Assembly (NCBI GenBank): GCA_023381535.1
Contig: JAMCSN010000236.1
Location: 15,401-79,400 of the forward strand
Source of the DNA: Bacteroidota bacterium
GTDB taxonomy: Bacteria; Bacteroidota; Ignavibacteria; Ignavibacteriales; Melioribacteraceae
Length of the DNA: 64,000 nt
Reading direction: 5' to 3'
A model generated the notes under the pieces. The model did no database searches. It had not been told where the DNA came from and saw only the letters and a list, made by a program, of their open reading frames with translations. The stretch's first letter is position 1. Each line of letters opens with the position of its first letter. Made by a program: the position numbers and the translations under genes. Positions 8,182-17,888 of this stretch are shown piece by piece.

Positions 8182-10299
8182 CTAAAACTTCGGCGTTAAA
8201 CCCATATTATAAAACATGAACGACCACAAGTCGGTGTAAAGCTCAATTGATTTGGATGTGCTTGTACCGGCTCCGTGTCCAACCTTAGTTTCTATTCTAA
8301 TCAATGTTGGGTTCTTACCGCTGTTTTTTTCTTGCAGTGTTGCCGCATACTTAAACGAGTGCGCCGGAAATACGCGGTCATCGTGATCGGCAGTGGTTAT
8401 CATAGTAGCGGGGTAGTCGGCGCCTTTCTTAATATTGTGAAGAGGAGAATATTTTATCAAATAATTAAATTGTTCCGATTTGTCGCTCGATCCGTATTCC
8501 GGCACCCACGCCCAGCCGATTGTAAACTTATTATAGCGAAGCATATCCATTACGCCAACCATCGGGAAAGCTACTCTAAACAAATCCGGTCTTTGATTAA
8601 TAACAGCGCCGATAAGCAAACCTCCGTTTGAACCGCCTTGTACGGCAAGTTTGTTAGGACTGGTATATTTATTTTTAATTAGGTATTCAGCCGCAGAAAT
8701 AAAATCATCGAAAACATTTTGCTTTTTATTGAGCATGCCGGCTTTGTGCCAAACTTCGCCGTATTCACTTCCTCCGCGTAAACATGCAGATGCATAGACA
8801 ACTCCGCTTTCGAGAAGAGGAATTCTTGCAACACTAAACGATGGAAGAATTGGAATATTGAATCCGCCGTACGCGTAAAGCAAAGTCGGATTGTTGCCGT
8901 TAAGTTTCAAACCTTTCTTATAAACGATGAACATCGGAACCTTTGTGCCGTCTTTGCTTTTGTAGAAGACTTCTTTTGTTTCGTATGAAGAAGGATCGAA
9001 GGAGACCGCAGACTTTCTGAACAGTTCGGATTTATTATTCTTAACGTCGTACTTGTAAATGGTTGGAGGATATGTGAACGATGTAAAAGTGTAGAACGTT
9101 TCATTCTCGTCTTTCTTCCCTCCGAAACCGTTAACAGTTCCCAGTGCAGGAAGCTTTACATCGTATAAATATTTTCCGTTTGGCTGATAAACCGAGACTT
9201 TGCTGTTGGCGTCCTTCAAATATGTAACTATTAATTTTCCGCCGACGAATGAAACCGATTGCATCACATATTTTGATTCCGGGATGATTGTTTTCCAATT
9301 CTTCTTGCCGGGTTTCTTCGGATCGATCAGAACTAATTTGTTGTTAGGTGCGTTCCAATTTGTAGTTACAAGAAATTTACCGTCGAGGTCGTCAACTAAT
9401 CCGTATTCTGCGTCCGGCTTGTCAATAAATTTTACGATTGATCCGCCGTTGGAAAGGTCTTGATACCAGAGCATGTTCTTGGTTGATGAACCGTCCCACA
9501 CAGAAACGACAAGAAATTTTTCATCATCGGTTACACCGGCGCCGAAGCCGCGTTTTGGATTTTCTTTGTCTTCGAGAATCAATTTATCGTCTGATTGCGG
9601 TGTGCCGAGTTTATGGAAATAAAGTTTCTGAAATTCATTTGCTTGTTTAAGTTCTTCACCGGGTTTCGGCTCATCGTAACGTGAGTAATAGAAGCCGTCC
9701 TTGTACCAAGCGGTGCCGGTAAACTTCGCCCATTTTATTACGTCATCGGTTAATTTTTTTGTTTGTACGTCCATTACGTAAAATTCGCGCCAGTCTGACC
9801 CGCCGCGTGAAATCCCGTAAGCCAAATATTTGTTATCGTTTGAAATCGCCAATCCGCCGAGACTGACGGAACCGTCGCTCGATAATTTGTTCGGATCGAG
9901 AAGAACTTCCGGTTTTGCATCCAAACCGTTCTGCATATAGATTACGTTTTGTTCCTGCAGACCATCATTTTTTGAGTAGATGTAATAGCTGCTGTGTTTT
10001 GATGGCGCTGAATATTTTTCGTAATTCCATAAATCCGTTAATCTTTTTCTTAGTGCGTCACGGAAAGGAATCTTGGAAAGGTATTCTTCCGTTACCTTGT
10101 TCTCTGCTTCAACCCATTCCGCTGTTTCTTTGGAATTGGTATCTTCAAGCCAGCGGTAAGGATCGGCAACCTTTATTCCGTGGTAATCATCAACATGATC
10201 AACTTTTTTTGCAACCGGATATTTTATTTTCTGTTCTTGCGCTTGAGTTGAAACAAACAAAATTACTGTTAGAAGAATCGAACTGCATAATGTTCTCAT
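8182..10299 (-). CDS. Prolyl oligopeptidase, family S9A, exported
   Basis: Serine peptidase cutting after proline in oligopeptides. A Sec signal peptide covers residues 1-20 (ending STQA-Q), so it acts in the periplasm or outside. The seven-bladed propeller spans roughly 90-430 and the alpha/beta-hydrolase domain follows. The catalytic triad is S557 in GGSNGG, D641 in ADHDDRV and H675 in VGHGAG. Length (705 aa) is typical of bacterial PREP. Monocistronic, divergent from glutamate dehydrogenase. It fits the protein/peptide-using metabolism also seen at 45.7-52.7 kb. Confidence 0.95.
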   Translation of the reverse strand: MRTLCSSILLTVILFVSTQAQEQKIKYPVAKKVDHVDDYHGIKVADPYRWLEDTNSKETAEWVEAENKVTEEYLSKIPFRDALRKRLTDLWNYEKYSAPSKHSSYYIYSKNDGLQEQNVIYMQNGLDAKPEVLLDPNKLSSDGSVSLGGLAISNDNKYLAYGISRGGSDWREFYVMDVQTKKLTDDVIKWAKFTGTAWYKDGFYYSRYDEPKPGEELKQANEFQKLYFHKLGTPQSDDKLILEDKENPKRGFGAGVTDDEKFLVVSVWDGSSTKNMLWYQDLSNGGSIVKFIDKPDAEYGLVDDLDGKFLVTTNWNAPNNKLVLIDPKKPGKKNWKTIIPESKYVMQSVSFVGGKLIVTYLKDANSKVSVYQPNGKYLYDVKLPALGTVNGFGGKKDENETFYTFTSFTYPPTIYKYDVKNNKSELFRKSAVSFDPSSYETKEVFYKSKDGTKVPMFIVYKKGLKLNGNNPTLLYAYGGFNIPILPSFSVARIPLLESGVVYASACLRGGSEYGEVWHKAGMLNKKQNVFDDFISAAEYLIKNKYTSPNKLAVQGGSNGGLLIGAVINQRPDLFRVAFPMVGVMDMLRYNKFTIGWAWVPEYGSSDKSEQFNYLIKYSPLHNIKKGADYPATMITTADHDDRVFPAHSFKYAATLQEKNSGKNPTLIRIETKVGHGAGTSTSKSIELYTDLWSFMFYNMGLTPKF

Positions 10300-10610
10300 T
10301 GCTCACTCCGAAATTAATTTTCATCTTTTGAATTGTTCGAAAAATAAAATGTCTGTCTTTGAAAACCAAGCATTGTTTTTGAAATACGTTTTAATTCTTG
10401 GTGAACATGTGTCAAAATGGTGGGCTCCATTTTTATTGCTTCGCATACTCAAACCTATCTATTTTCCTTACGTTAATTTTCCATTATATGGAAGTTGTGC
10501 CGGTGATTAGAAAAAAGTTATAACCTATTAACAGATAGATAAATCCAAGTAACATTTTATTTTTTTCGTCGGCACATCAATCTTAAAAAAAATTCTTATA
10601 GAGGTTATTT
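10300..10610. other. Intergenic control region, prolyl oligopeptidase / gdhA
   Basis: 311 AT-rich bases between two divergent genes; it must hold both promoters. An open frame at 10349-10510 has no ribosome-binding site and an unremarkable composition, so I do not call it a gene. No palindrome or riboswitch-like structure was seen. Confidence 0.5.
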
Positions 10611-11900
10611 ATGAGCAGCAACAAAGCTTTTAATCCATTCGAGATGGCGCAAACGCAGTTTGATAAGGTAGCGGCAATACTCGATCTCGATGATGCAACA
10701 CGTCAGATTTTAAGAAACCCATTGAGAGAATATCATTTCAGCATTCCAGTTAGAATGGACGATGGAACAACAAAAGTATTTAGAGGATTTAGAGTTCAGC
10801 ATAACGATGCACGCGGACCTAGCAAAGGAGGAATTCGATTCCATCCTCAAGAAACAGTTGATACGGTGAGAGCCCTTGCGATGTGGATGACTTGGAAATG
10901 TGCTGTCGTTAACATTCCATTAGGCGGCGGAAAGGGCGGTGTGATTTGCGATCCCCATCACTTAAGCATGAAAGAACAAGAACAAATTTGCAGAGGTTGG
11001 GTCCGCCAGATGGCAAAGAATGTCGGTCCGTTGAACGACGTACCGGCGCCGGATGTTATGACAAACGCGCAGCACATGTTATGGATGCTCGATGAGTTCG
11101 AAGCAATTCACGGATCAAAATTTCCAGGATTCATAACCGGCAAACCGGTCGGCATGGGCGGATCGCTCGGAAGAACGGAAGCTACGGGTTACGGAGTTGT
11201 GTTCACGCTTCGTGAAGCGTTGAAAGACCTCGGCATTCGTCCGCAAGATACTTCCGCAGCAGTCCAAGGTTTTGGAAATGTTGCGCAGTATGCAATCGAA
11301 CTTTATCAGCAGCTTGGCGGAAAAGTTATTTGCGTTTCAAGCTGGGATGAAAACGATCACTGTTCATACACTTTCAGAAGAAAAAGCGGAATCGATTTAC
11401 GCGAGCTTCTGAAGATTACCGATAAGTTCGGAGGTATCGACAAAACCGAAGCGAAAAAACTTGGTTATGAAATTCTTGACGGTGATGCATGGATAGAGCA
11501 GGAAGTTGACATACTTCTTCCGGCAGCTTTAGAAAATCAGATTCGTCAAGACAACGTGAATAAGATCAGTCAAAAAGTTAAAGTTATTGTTGAAGGCGCA
11601 AACGGTCCAACAACGCCTGAAGCAGACAAGGTAATTCAAGAAAAAGGAATTTTTGTTATTCCGGATTTTCTTGCAAATGCCGGCGGCGTTACGTGCAGTT
11701 ACTTTGAGCAAGTTCAGAGCAACATGAATTACTTCTGGGAAAAAGATGAAGTGCTCGGCAAGTTGGATGTGAAGATGACCGCAGCGTTTCATGCAGTAAG
11801 CGACTTGGCTAAGAAAAGAAATCTCTACATGCGCGATGCTGCTTATGTAATTTCTGTTAGCAGAGTAGCGCAAGCTTGCAAAGATAGAGGTTGGGTGTAA
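10611..11900 (+). CDS. gdhA: Glutamate (Glu/Leu/Phe/Val) dehydrogenase
   Basis: Interconverts glutamate and 2-oxoglutarate plus ammonia, joining amino-acid breakdown to the citric acid cycle. The catalytic Lys is K108 in NIPLGGGKGG (101-110), the dimer/active-site motif PAPDVMT is at 145-151, and the nucleotide-binding GFGNVA is at 220-225. Length 429 aa fits the hexameric short form. AGAGG lies about 7 bases before the ATG. Transcribed alone, ending in a hairpin terminator at 11935. Glutamate is likelier than leucine as substrate from length and motif, but specificity is not certain. Confidence 0.93.
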   Translation: MSSNKAFNPFEMAQTQFDKVAAILDLDDATRQILRNPLREYHFSIPVRMDDGTTKVFRGFRVQHNDARGPSKGGIRFHPQETVDTVRALAMWMTWKCAVVNIPLGGGKGGVICDPHHLSMKEQEQICRGWVRQMAKNVGPLNDVPAPDVMTNAQHMLWMLDEFEAIHGSKFPGFITGKPVGMGGSLGRTEATGYGVVFTLREALKDLGIRPQDTSAAVQGFGNVAQYAIELYQQLGGKVICVSSWDENDHCSYTFRRKSGIDLRELLKITDKFGGIDKTEAKKLGYEILDGDAWIEQEVDILLPAALENQIRQDNVNKISQKVKVIVEGANGPTTPEADKVIQEKGIFVIPDFLANAGGVTCSYFEQVQSNMNYFWEKDEVLGKLDVKMTAAFHAVSDLAKKRNLYMRDAAYVISVSRVAQACKDRGWV

Positions 11901-11934
11901 ATTAGTATTTAGATTAGTATTGAGTCTTTAGACG

Positions 11935-11971
11935 AGCCGGGAATTGCGGTAATCGATTTCCGGCTTTTTTT
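11935..11971 (+). terminator. Rho-independent terminator after gdhA
   Basis: Stem AGCCGG (11935-11940) with CCGGCT (11960-11965), extended by AA/TT pairs, followed by a run of seven T. It lies 35 bases after the gdhA stop. Confidence 0.8.
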
Positions 11972-12081
11972 CTCCGAGGGCGGTTTAATTCGCCGGATGT
12001 GGGTAAGTGCCAAATCTTCTTCCTATTGAGGCGAATAAAATATAATTTGTTTTCAGATACTTCTCTTTATACTACGAGAAG

Positions 12082-13857
12082 ATGCATTTGAACAGTTCAT
12101 TTTCAAATAATGATATTTATCCGCGCTTCGATCGAAAGTTTTTTGAATCCAGCGAAGCGATAACCTCGATAGGCGATGGTTCTCTCGGCGGTAAAGCCAG
12201 CGGACTTGCCTTCATCAAAAAAACTCTTCAAGAAAAAATCTCTTCCGATGAATTTCCCGATGTGCTCACCAATATTCCGCGGATGGTTGTAATTCGCACG
12301 GATGTTTTCGATGCATTCATGTCCCGGAATAATCTGTACGAGATTGCTTATTCAGATGAACCTGATGAACATATTGCAATGGCATTTATTGATGCAAGTC
12401 TGCCGGTAGAAATTCTCGGTGATCTTCGCGCGCTGATCGAAAACATTCACGTACCATTGGCGGTCAGGTCGTCGAGCATGCTTGAAGACGCGAAGCATGA
12501 ACCGTTTGCCGGAATTTATGCAACCAAGATGATTCCAAATAATCAGCCGGACCCCGATCAAAAATTTATTGTTCTACGTGAAGCTATAAAATTTGTTTAC
12601 GCTTCAACATTCTTCAAAACCGCGAAAGATTATTTCAAAGTTTCTTCGCACTCAATTCATGACGAAAAGATGGCTGTGATAATTCAAGAAGTTGTGGGAC
12701 AGCAATATTACGATCGTTTTTATCCAAACTTTTCCGGTGTTGCGCGTTCGTTCAATTATTATCCAACCGGAAGATCTAAACCGGAACACGGAGTAGTTAA
12801 TCTTGCTCTTGGTCTCGGCAAAACAATTGTTGACGGCGGCCTCGTCTGGAGTTATTCACCCTTGTCGCCGAAATCCGGTCCTCCGTTCGGCGATCCGCAT
12901 GATATGATGAAAAATACTCAGACGACTTTCTGGGCTGTCAACATGAATCCCGTTTCGGAATACAATCCGGCAAAGGAAACAGAATACATGAATCACTTGA
13001 GTCTTACTGAGGCAGATTACGATTCGACAATGAAATATATTGCATCGACGTACGATGTCTCGTCTCAGAGAATAGTTTTAGGAGTTGGAGTTGACGGACC
13101 GCGTGTTTTGAATTTCGCTCCGCTTCTCGCTATGAATGAATTTCGTTTCAATGATTTGGTAAGAAAACTTCTGTGTGTATGCGAAGAAACTTTGTCGAGT
13201 CCGGTCGAAATTGAATTTGCGGTAAGCGTTTTGTCTGAAGGACCCCATTCGGAGAAAAATGAACAAAAAATTAGACTTGGGTTTTTGCAAGTGCGGCCAA
13301 TGGTCGTTCCCGATGAATCGATTGAACTGGAAGAAAAAGAATTGTTCGGCGGAGATGTGCTGCTCGCTTCCGACAGAGCGATGGGTAACGGGATCGTCGA
13401 TAATATTCTTGACGTAGTGTTCGTCAAGCCGGAAACTTTCGATAAAAAAGATACTTTGAAAATTTCAGAAGAGATTGATTTGATTAACATGGAACTTGTT
13501 GCCGCTAAAAAACATTATGTGTTGATCGGTTTCGGAAGGTGGGGCAGTTCCGACCCATGGTTGGGCATCCCGGTCGAGTGGGGTCAAATTGCCGGTGCTA
13601 AGGTAATTGTTGAATCAACACTTTTCGGAATCAATGTTGAACTCAGTCAAGGTTCGCATTTCTTTCATAACCTAACAAGTTTCAAGGTAAGCTATTTTTC
13701 CATAACTTTTGACGGGCAGTTTAGAATTGATTGGAAGTGGCTGGATAATCAAAAAATTGTTCGCGAAATGAATTTTGTAAAACATGTAAGATTGGAACAG
13801 CCGCTAAAAATCAAAATTGACGGAAGAAAAAGTCGCGGAGTTATTAAAAAATGGTAA
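12082..13857 (+). CDS. PEP/pyruvate-binding (PPDK_N) protein without phosphohistidine domain
   Basis: 591-residue ATP-grasp protein related to the N-terminal nucleotide-binding half of PEP synthase and pyruvate phosphate dikinase. LGGKASGL (about residues 34-41) and VRSSSMLED with the following FAG (about 130-150) are the characteristic motifs; GLGKTIVDGG and the LQVRPM Gln/Arg signature come later. The central phosphohistidine and C-terminal TIM-barrel domains are absent. Instead there is a GFGRWGSSDPWLG module near residue 485, then GSHFFHN. It overlaps the next gene, which has the same two modules, by 7 bases. Probably a phosphotransfer enzyme acting on a partner; its acceptor is unknown. 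Confidence 0.85.
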   Translation: MHLNSSFSNNDIYPRFDRKFFESSEAITSIGDGSLGGKASGLAFIKKTLQEKISSDEFPDVLTNIPRMVVIRTDVFDAFMSRNNLYEIAYSDEPDEHIAMAFIDASLPVEILGDLRALIENIHVPLAVRSSSMLEDAKHEPFAGIYATKMIPNNQPDPDQKFIVLREAIKFVYASTFFKTAKDYFKVSSHSIHDEKMAVIIQEVVGQQYYDRFYPNFSGVARSFNYYPTGRSKPEHGVVNLALGLGKTIVDGGLVWSYSPLSPKSGPPFGDPHDMMKNTQTTFWAVNMNPVSEYNPAKETEYMNHLSLTEADYDSTMKYIASTYDVSSQRIVLGVGVDGPRVLNFAPLLAMNEFRFNDLVRKLLCVCEETLSSPVEIEFAVSVLSEGPHSEKNEQKIRLGFLQVRPMVVPDESIELEEKELFGGDVLLASDRAMGNGIVDNILDVVFVKPETFDKKDTLKISEEIDLINMELVAAKKHYVLIGFGRWGSSDPWLGIPVEWGQIAGAKVIVESTLFGINVELSQGSHFFHNLTSFKVSYFSITFDGQFRIDWKWLDNQKIVREMNFVKHVRLEQPLKIKIDGRKSRGVIKKW

Positions 13858-16800
13858 ATGAAAACAAACCTATAGATAACCTCGTTTTTGAACTTCAAGA
13901 GCGCGCTAAGGAATTAAATTGTCTTTACACAATCGAAGACAGTTTGAATAGATCGGACATTTCGCTGCGCCAAGCGTTTCATACGGTCATTAATGCAATT
14001 CCGCCCGGATGGCAATATCCCAAAATTTGCAAAGCAAAATTAGTTTACGGAGATATCGTTTATCAGACAAGCGATTTTGATGAAACGAAATGGTTCATCA
14101 AGAGCGATATCATAGTTCAGGAAAAAGTTGTCGGTCATATTGCAGTTTACTATCTGGAGGATGCGCCGGCGCTGGATGTTGGTCCGTTTCTAAAGGAAGA
14201 AAGAAAATTGTTGGACACAATTGCCGAACGGCTTGGGCATTTTATTCTTCATCAGAAATTGAAAAATGTTTTTAACGAACTCAAAAATGTCCGCGAACAG
14301 GTTGACGGAAGAAAAAAAGGCGAATGGCGTGTTGTGCTTGATATGATTCGAAAGACCGACCCGAATTTATTTATGAGTCTGCTACGAAAAACTTTGCACT
14401 TGTTATGCTGGAAAGGTGTGGAAGAAGCCGAGATGCTGATGAAACACACAAGTCTTTCACGCCGCGGCAGCGAGGATGAACAAAATTACGATGACAACAA
14501 GCCGTTGAAGGTTGTGAAATTTGTCAACTATGATCAATATGTCGAATCGATTTTAAAACTTGCCGATGAAAATTTGCCTGATGAAGTTATACTTTCAAAA
14601 ATTCAGAAATGGATTCAAGAAGACAAATCCGGCGCGCTCGTAAAAGTTGTCGAAACCCAAGATACATCGCTCACCGAGATTGCAGATGCAATTAGAAAAC
14701 ATTATCACATGGCGCCGGAGAAATTTGAACTTCCGCCATCAACGATAAAAGGTTTGCGCGTTTCGCTTCTGCGAAGATTCTTTACCGAGCAGCTCGAATA
14801 CATAAGTGTTGCGAAAGAATATGTTAAGCTGACTGATTTTTACCGTCTGATCGACAAAATGATTTTTCCCGCAGGCAGTCACGGAAAACTTGGCGGCAAA
14901 AGCGCCGGTCTTTTTCTGGCTTATCACATTTTGCAGAAAGAAGCCGAGAACAATCCGGCATTAGGTGATGTTAAAATTCCAAAAACGTGGTACATCACGT
15001 CAGACGGAGTTTTATATTTCATGCAGTATAACAATTTGGAAGAAGTACTCGAACAAAAGTATAAAGAGATTGACGAAGTCCGAATCGAGTATCCTCACAT
15101 TGTTCAGTTATTCATCAACTCGGAATTTCCGCCGGATTTTGTAAAAGGATTGTCGGTGGCTCTCGATGACTTGGGAGATAAACCGTTAGTCGTTCGCAGC
15201 TCGTCGTTGCTTGAAGATCAGATGGGCGCGGCGTTTTCCGGTAAATACAAAAGTTTGTTCCTTGCCAATCAAGGCACCAAGCAGCAGCGTCTTTCCGCAT
15301 TGATGGATGCGATTGCGGAAGTTTATGCATCAACGTTCAGCCCCGATCCGATTGAGTACCGTGCCGAGCGTGGTCTTCTTGATTTTCACGAAGAGATGGG
15401 CGTGATGATTCAACAAGTTGTTGGAACGAGAGTTGGCAGATATTACATGCCGACTTTTGCCGGAGTTGCATTCAGCCATAATGAATACCGATGGTCGCCG
15501 CGAATCAAAAGGGAAGACGGACTATTGCGACTCGTGCCCGGTTTAGGCACCAGAGCTGTTGACCGGCTGAGCGATGATTATCCGGTTTTGATTTCACCGG
15601 GTCAGCCGAATTTGAAAGTAAATGTTTCGCTTGATGAGACGCGAAGATACTCTCCGAAAAAAATTGATGCGATTAATCTTGAGACAAACGAATTCGAATC
15701 GGTTGAAATTGACAAGGTTCTTGAGGAATACAGCAATGAGTATCCCCAGTTTAACGAAATATTTTCCGTCCTCGATGGGACAATGATAAGGCAGCCGACA
15801 CCGCTGGATTCGTTCGATCACTCGAAAGAATTTTTAGTAACATTTGACGGATTGATTTCGAAAACTGATTTCCTAAAAAAGCTCGACACAATTTTGAAAA
15901 CGCTTCAGGCTAAGAACCATTCGCCGGTTGATCTCGAATTCGCTTATGACGGGAAAGATTTTTATTTGCTGCAGTGCCGTCCGCAAAGTTTTTACGGCGA
16001 GGCTTCGTCCGAACCGATCCCCAAAGATATACCCGACGACAAAATAATTTTCACTGCGCACAAACATGTTCCGAACGGAAAAGTTACGAACATTACTCAT
16101 CTTGTTTATGTTGATCCGCAAATGTACACAGAGATATCCGACCGGAATAAAATGCTCCACGTTGGAAGAGCAGTAAGCAAGTTGAACAAAACTCTTCCGA
16201 AGAGAAAATTTATTTTGATGGGTCCCGGCAGATGGGGAAGCCGCGGCGATATTAAACTCGGCGTGAATGTAACGTACTCGGATATCAACAACACTGCAAT
16301 GTTAATTGAGATTGCGAGGAAGAAAGGAAATTATGTGCCTGATCTTTCTTTCGGCACGCATTTTTTCCAGGATCTCGTCGAAGCAAACATTCGCTATCTT
16401 CCTCTATATCCGGATGATGCCGGCGTAATTTTCAATGAAAGATTTTTTAATAAGTCGAAAAATGTTTTCAGCGAACTGGTGCCGGAATATCATTACCTTG
16501 AAGACACAATAAAAGTTGTTGACATTCTTGCATCGACAAGCGGTTATGTTTTAAAAATATTGATGAATGCAGAACTTGACGAAGCGCTTGGTTTGCTGAC
16601 AATTCCATCTTCGGAAGTTGTTGTTGAAAAAGAGAACAAAGAAACGATTGACTACCGGCCTAGCGATCATTGGCGGTGGAGAATGAAGATGGCTGAGAAA
16701 GTTGCGTCCGAACTTGATGCGAAACGTTTCGGCGTGAAAGGGATGTACATTTTCGGCAGCACAAAAAATGCCGTCTCCGGACCGGGCAGCGATATTGATT

Positions 16801-17039
16801 TAATAATTCATATTGATAAATCAAAGTGCGACATCAATGCTTTGAACTTGTGGTTCGAAGGCTGGAGTCTTGCATTGAGCGAAATGAATTACTTGCGCAC
16901 CGGTTACCGCGCTCAAGGTTTGCTCGATGTTCATTATGTCACCGATGAAGATATCAAAAAGAAAAGCAGCTACGCTTCTAAGATTGGGGCGATTACGGAT
17001 GCGGCGCGTCCGCTGAAATTGAAAGCCGCATCGAACTAG
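13851..17039 (+). CDS. GAF-like / PPDK_N / nucleotidyltransferase fusion protein
   Basis: 1062-residue fusion. Residues ~1-140 look like a GAF-type sensory domain (start AKELNCLYTIEDSL). ATP-grasp motifs follow: LGGKSAGL (~345) and VRSSSLLED with FSGKY (~450), ending in LLQCRPQS (~710). Next is the GPGRWGSRGD module shared with the upstream gene, with GTHFFQDL. The C-terminal ~120 residues are a polymerase-beta-type nucleotidyltransferase with G969-S970 and D981/D983, the GS...DxD pattern. No phosphohistidine or PEP-barrel domain is present. The ATG overlaps the upstream stop by 7 bases, so the two proteins are made together and probably form one complex. Sensing plus phospho- or nucleotidyl-transfer is inferred. 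Confidence 0.85.
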   Translation: MVNENKPIDNLVFELQERAKELNCLYTIEDSLNRSDISLRQAFHTVINAIPPGWQYPKICKAKLVYGDIVYQTSDFDETKWFIKSDIIVQEKVVGHIAVYYLEDAPALDVGPFLKEERKLLDTIAERLGHFILHQKLKNVFNELKNVREQVDGRKKGEWRVVLDMIRKTDPNLFMSLLRKTLHLLCWKGVEEAEMLMKHTSLSRRGSEDEQNYDDNKPLKVVKFVNYDQYVESILKLADENLPDEVILSKIQKWIQEDKSGALVKVVETQDTSLTEIADAIRKHYHMAPEKFELPPSTIKGLRVSLLRRFFTEQLEYISVAKEYVKLTDFYRLIDKMIFPAGSHGKLGGKSAGLFLAYHILQKEAENNPALGDVKIPKTWYITSDGVLYFMQYNNLEEVLEQKYKEIDEVRIEYPHIVQLFINSEFPPDFVKGLSVALDDLGDKPLVVRSSSLLEDQMGAAFSGKYKSLFLANQGTKQQRLSALMDAIAEVYASTFSPDPIEYRAERGLLDFHEEMGVMIQQVVGTRVGRYYMPTFAGVAFSHNEYRWSPRIKREDGLLRLVPGLGTRAVDRLSDDYPVLISPGQPNLKVNVSLDETRRYSPKKIDAINLETNEFESVEIDKVLEEYSNEYPQFNEIFSVLDGTMIRQPTPLDSFDHSKEFLVTFDGLISKTDFLKKLDTILKTLQAKNHSPVDLEFAYDGKDFYLLQCRPQSFYGEASSEPIPKDIPDDKIIFTAHKHVPNGKVTNITHLVYVDPQMYTEISDRNKMLHVGRAVSKLNKTLPKRKFILMGPGRWGSRGDIKLGVNVTYSDINNTAMLIEIARKKGNYVPDLSFGTHFFQDLVEANIRYLPLYPDDAGVIFNERFFNKSKNVFSELVPEYHYLEDTIKVVDILASTSGYVLKILMNAELDEALGLLTIPSSEVVVEKENKETIDYRPSDHWRWRMKMAEKVASELDAKRFGVKGMYIFGSTKNAVSGPGSDIDLIIHIDKSKCDINALNLWFEGWSLALSEMNYLRTGYRAQGLLDVHYVTDEDIKKKSSYASKIGAITDAARPLKLKAASN

Positions 17040-17872
17040 ATTAATGTTCTCGTTGCTTCATTAGGTTTGTGCGGATCAAATCTGATCAACGCCAACTCCT
17101 TTCCGTCATGTGCGGCGGAAACGCAAAATGTTTCTCCGATCATATCATTCCAGCTTCCTGTGATGCGAGCCGATTCGTGAATGTGTCCGTTGAGCGACAT
17201 CAGCGGCTGTTTCGACTCAATAAATTTTCTAATCGCTATGCTTCCTACGTGAACATCTAACTGAACATGATCGATTGTCCTGCCGTCGAGAGCGGCGCGG
17301 TCTAAATTTGTCTGGTAAGGCGGGCAATGAAAAAGTAAAATTGTATCCGGTAATTTTTTATCCGTAACCAGTTCTTCCAAATCTTTTTTGATCGTTGAAT
17401 ATTTTTTTTCGTGATCGGAAATTTCAACGGTTCGCTTTCCATCTTCCGGCGGAATGCACCCCGGTTCCAAATAACGCGAGACATCGTACTTCTCCCAATC
17501 TTTAAGCAGAAAAGGTGAAGGCGGAATGCATGAGTAACCGATGACAGTGAAATTTTCGTACGCAATTTTTTTGAAGTGAACGTAATTGATCAGTTGGCGT
17601 TCTTCCAAAATTTGTATGGAAGGTTCTTCCGATTTCGCGTCATCGTTACCGAAGATCACAAATATCTGAGGATATTCCGTACCTAGTGATTCTCTGGCTG
17701 ACTTAAACTTCGGCTCAAGATAATCCAAAACAAAATTTTTCCCTTCGAAGTAATGGGGGAGAAGATCGCCGCCAAAAAATACCGCGTTTGGTTTTTCTTG
17801 TTCGATCAGATTGAATAACTTTTCGTATCGTTCAATCTTTCCGTGAAGATCAGAAACAAAATAGCAGAGCAT
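17036..17872 (-). CDS. Calcineurin-like metallophosphoesterase
   Basis: 278-residue cytoplasmic phosphoesterase with the full two-metal motif series: D8-x-H10 (SDLHG), GGDLLP, FGNDD, LLFHCPP and NGHIHES. It has no signal peptide. It is convergent with the PPDK_N/nucleotidyltransferase gene (stops overlap by 4 bases) and lies 17 bases downstream of the class V aminotransferase gene on the same strand, so the two may be cotranscribed. Substrate unknown. Confidence 0.9.
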   Translation of the reverse strand: MLCYFVSDLHGKIERYEKLFNLIEQEKPNAVFFGGDLLPHYFEGKNFVLDYLEPKFKSARESLGTEYPQIFVIFGNDDAKSEEPSIQILEERQLINYVHFKKIAYENFTVIGYSCIPPSPFLLKDWEKYDVSRYLEPGCIPPEDGKRTVEISDHEKKYSTIKKDLEELVTDKKLPDTILLFHCPPYQTNLDRAALDGRTIDHVQLDVHVGSIAIRKFIESKQPLMSLNGHIHESARITGSWNDMIGETFCVSAAHDGKELALIRFDPHKPNEATRTLI

Positions 17873-17888
17873 GGTTAAGCTTATTTAA

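Noticed and set aside
10349..10510. Small frame upstream of gdhA
   Set aside because: No ribosome-binding site, no recognisable feature, and it lies in the divergent promoter region.
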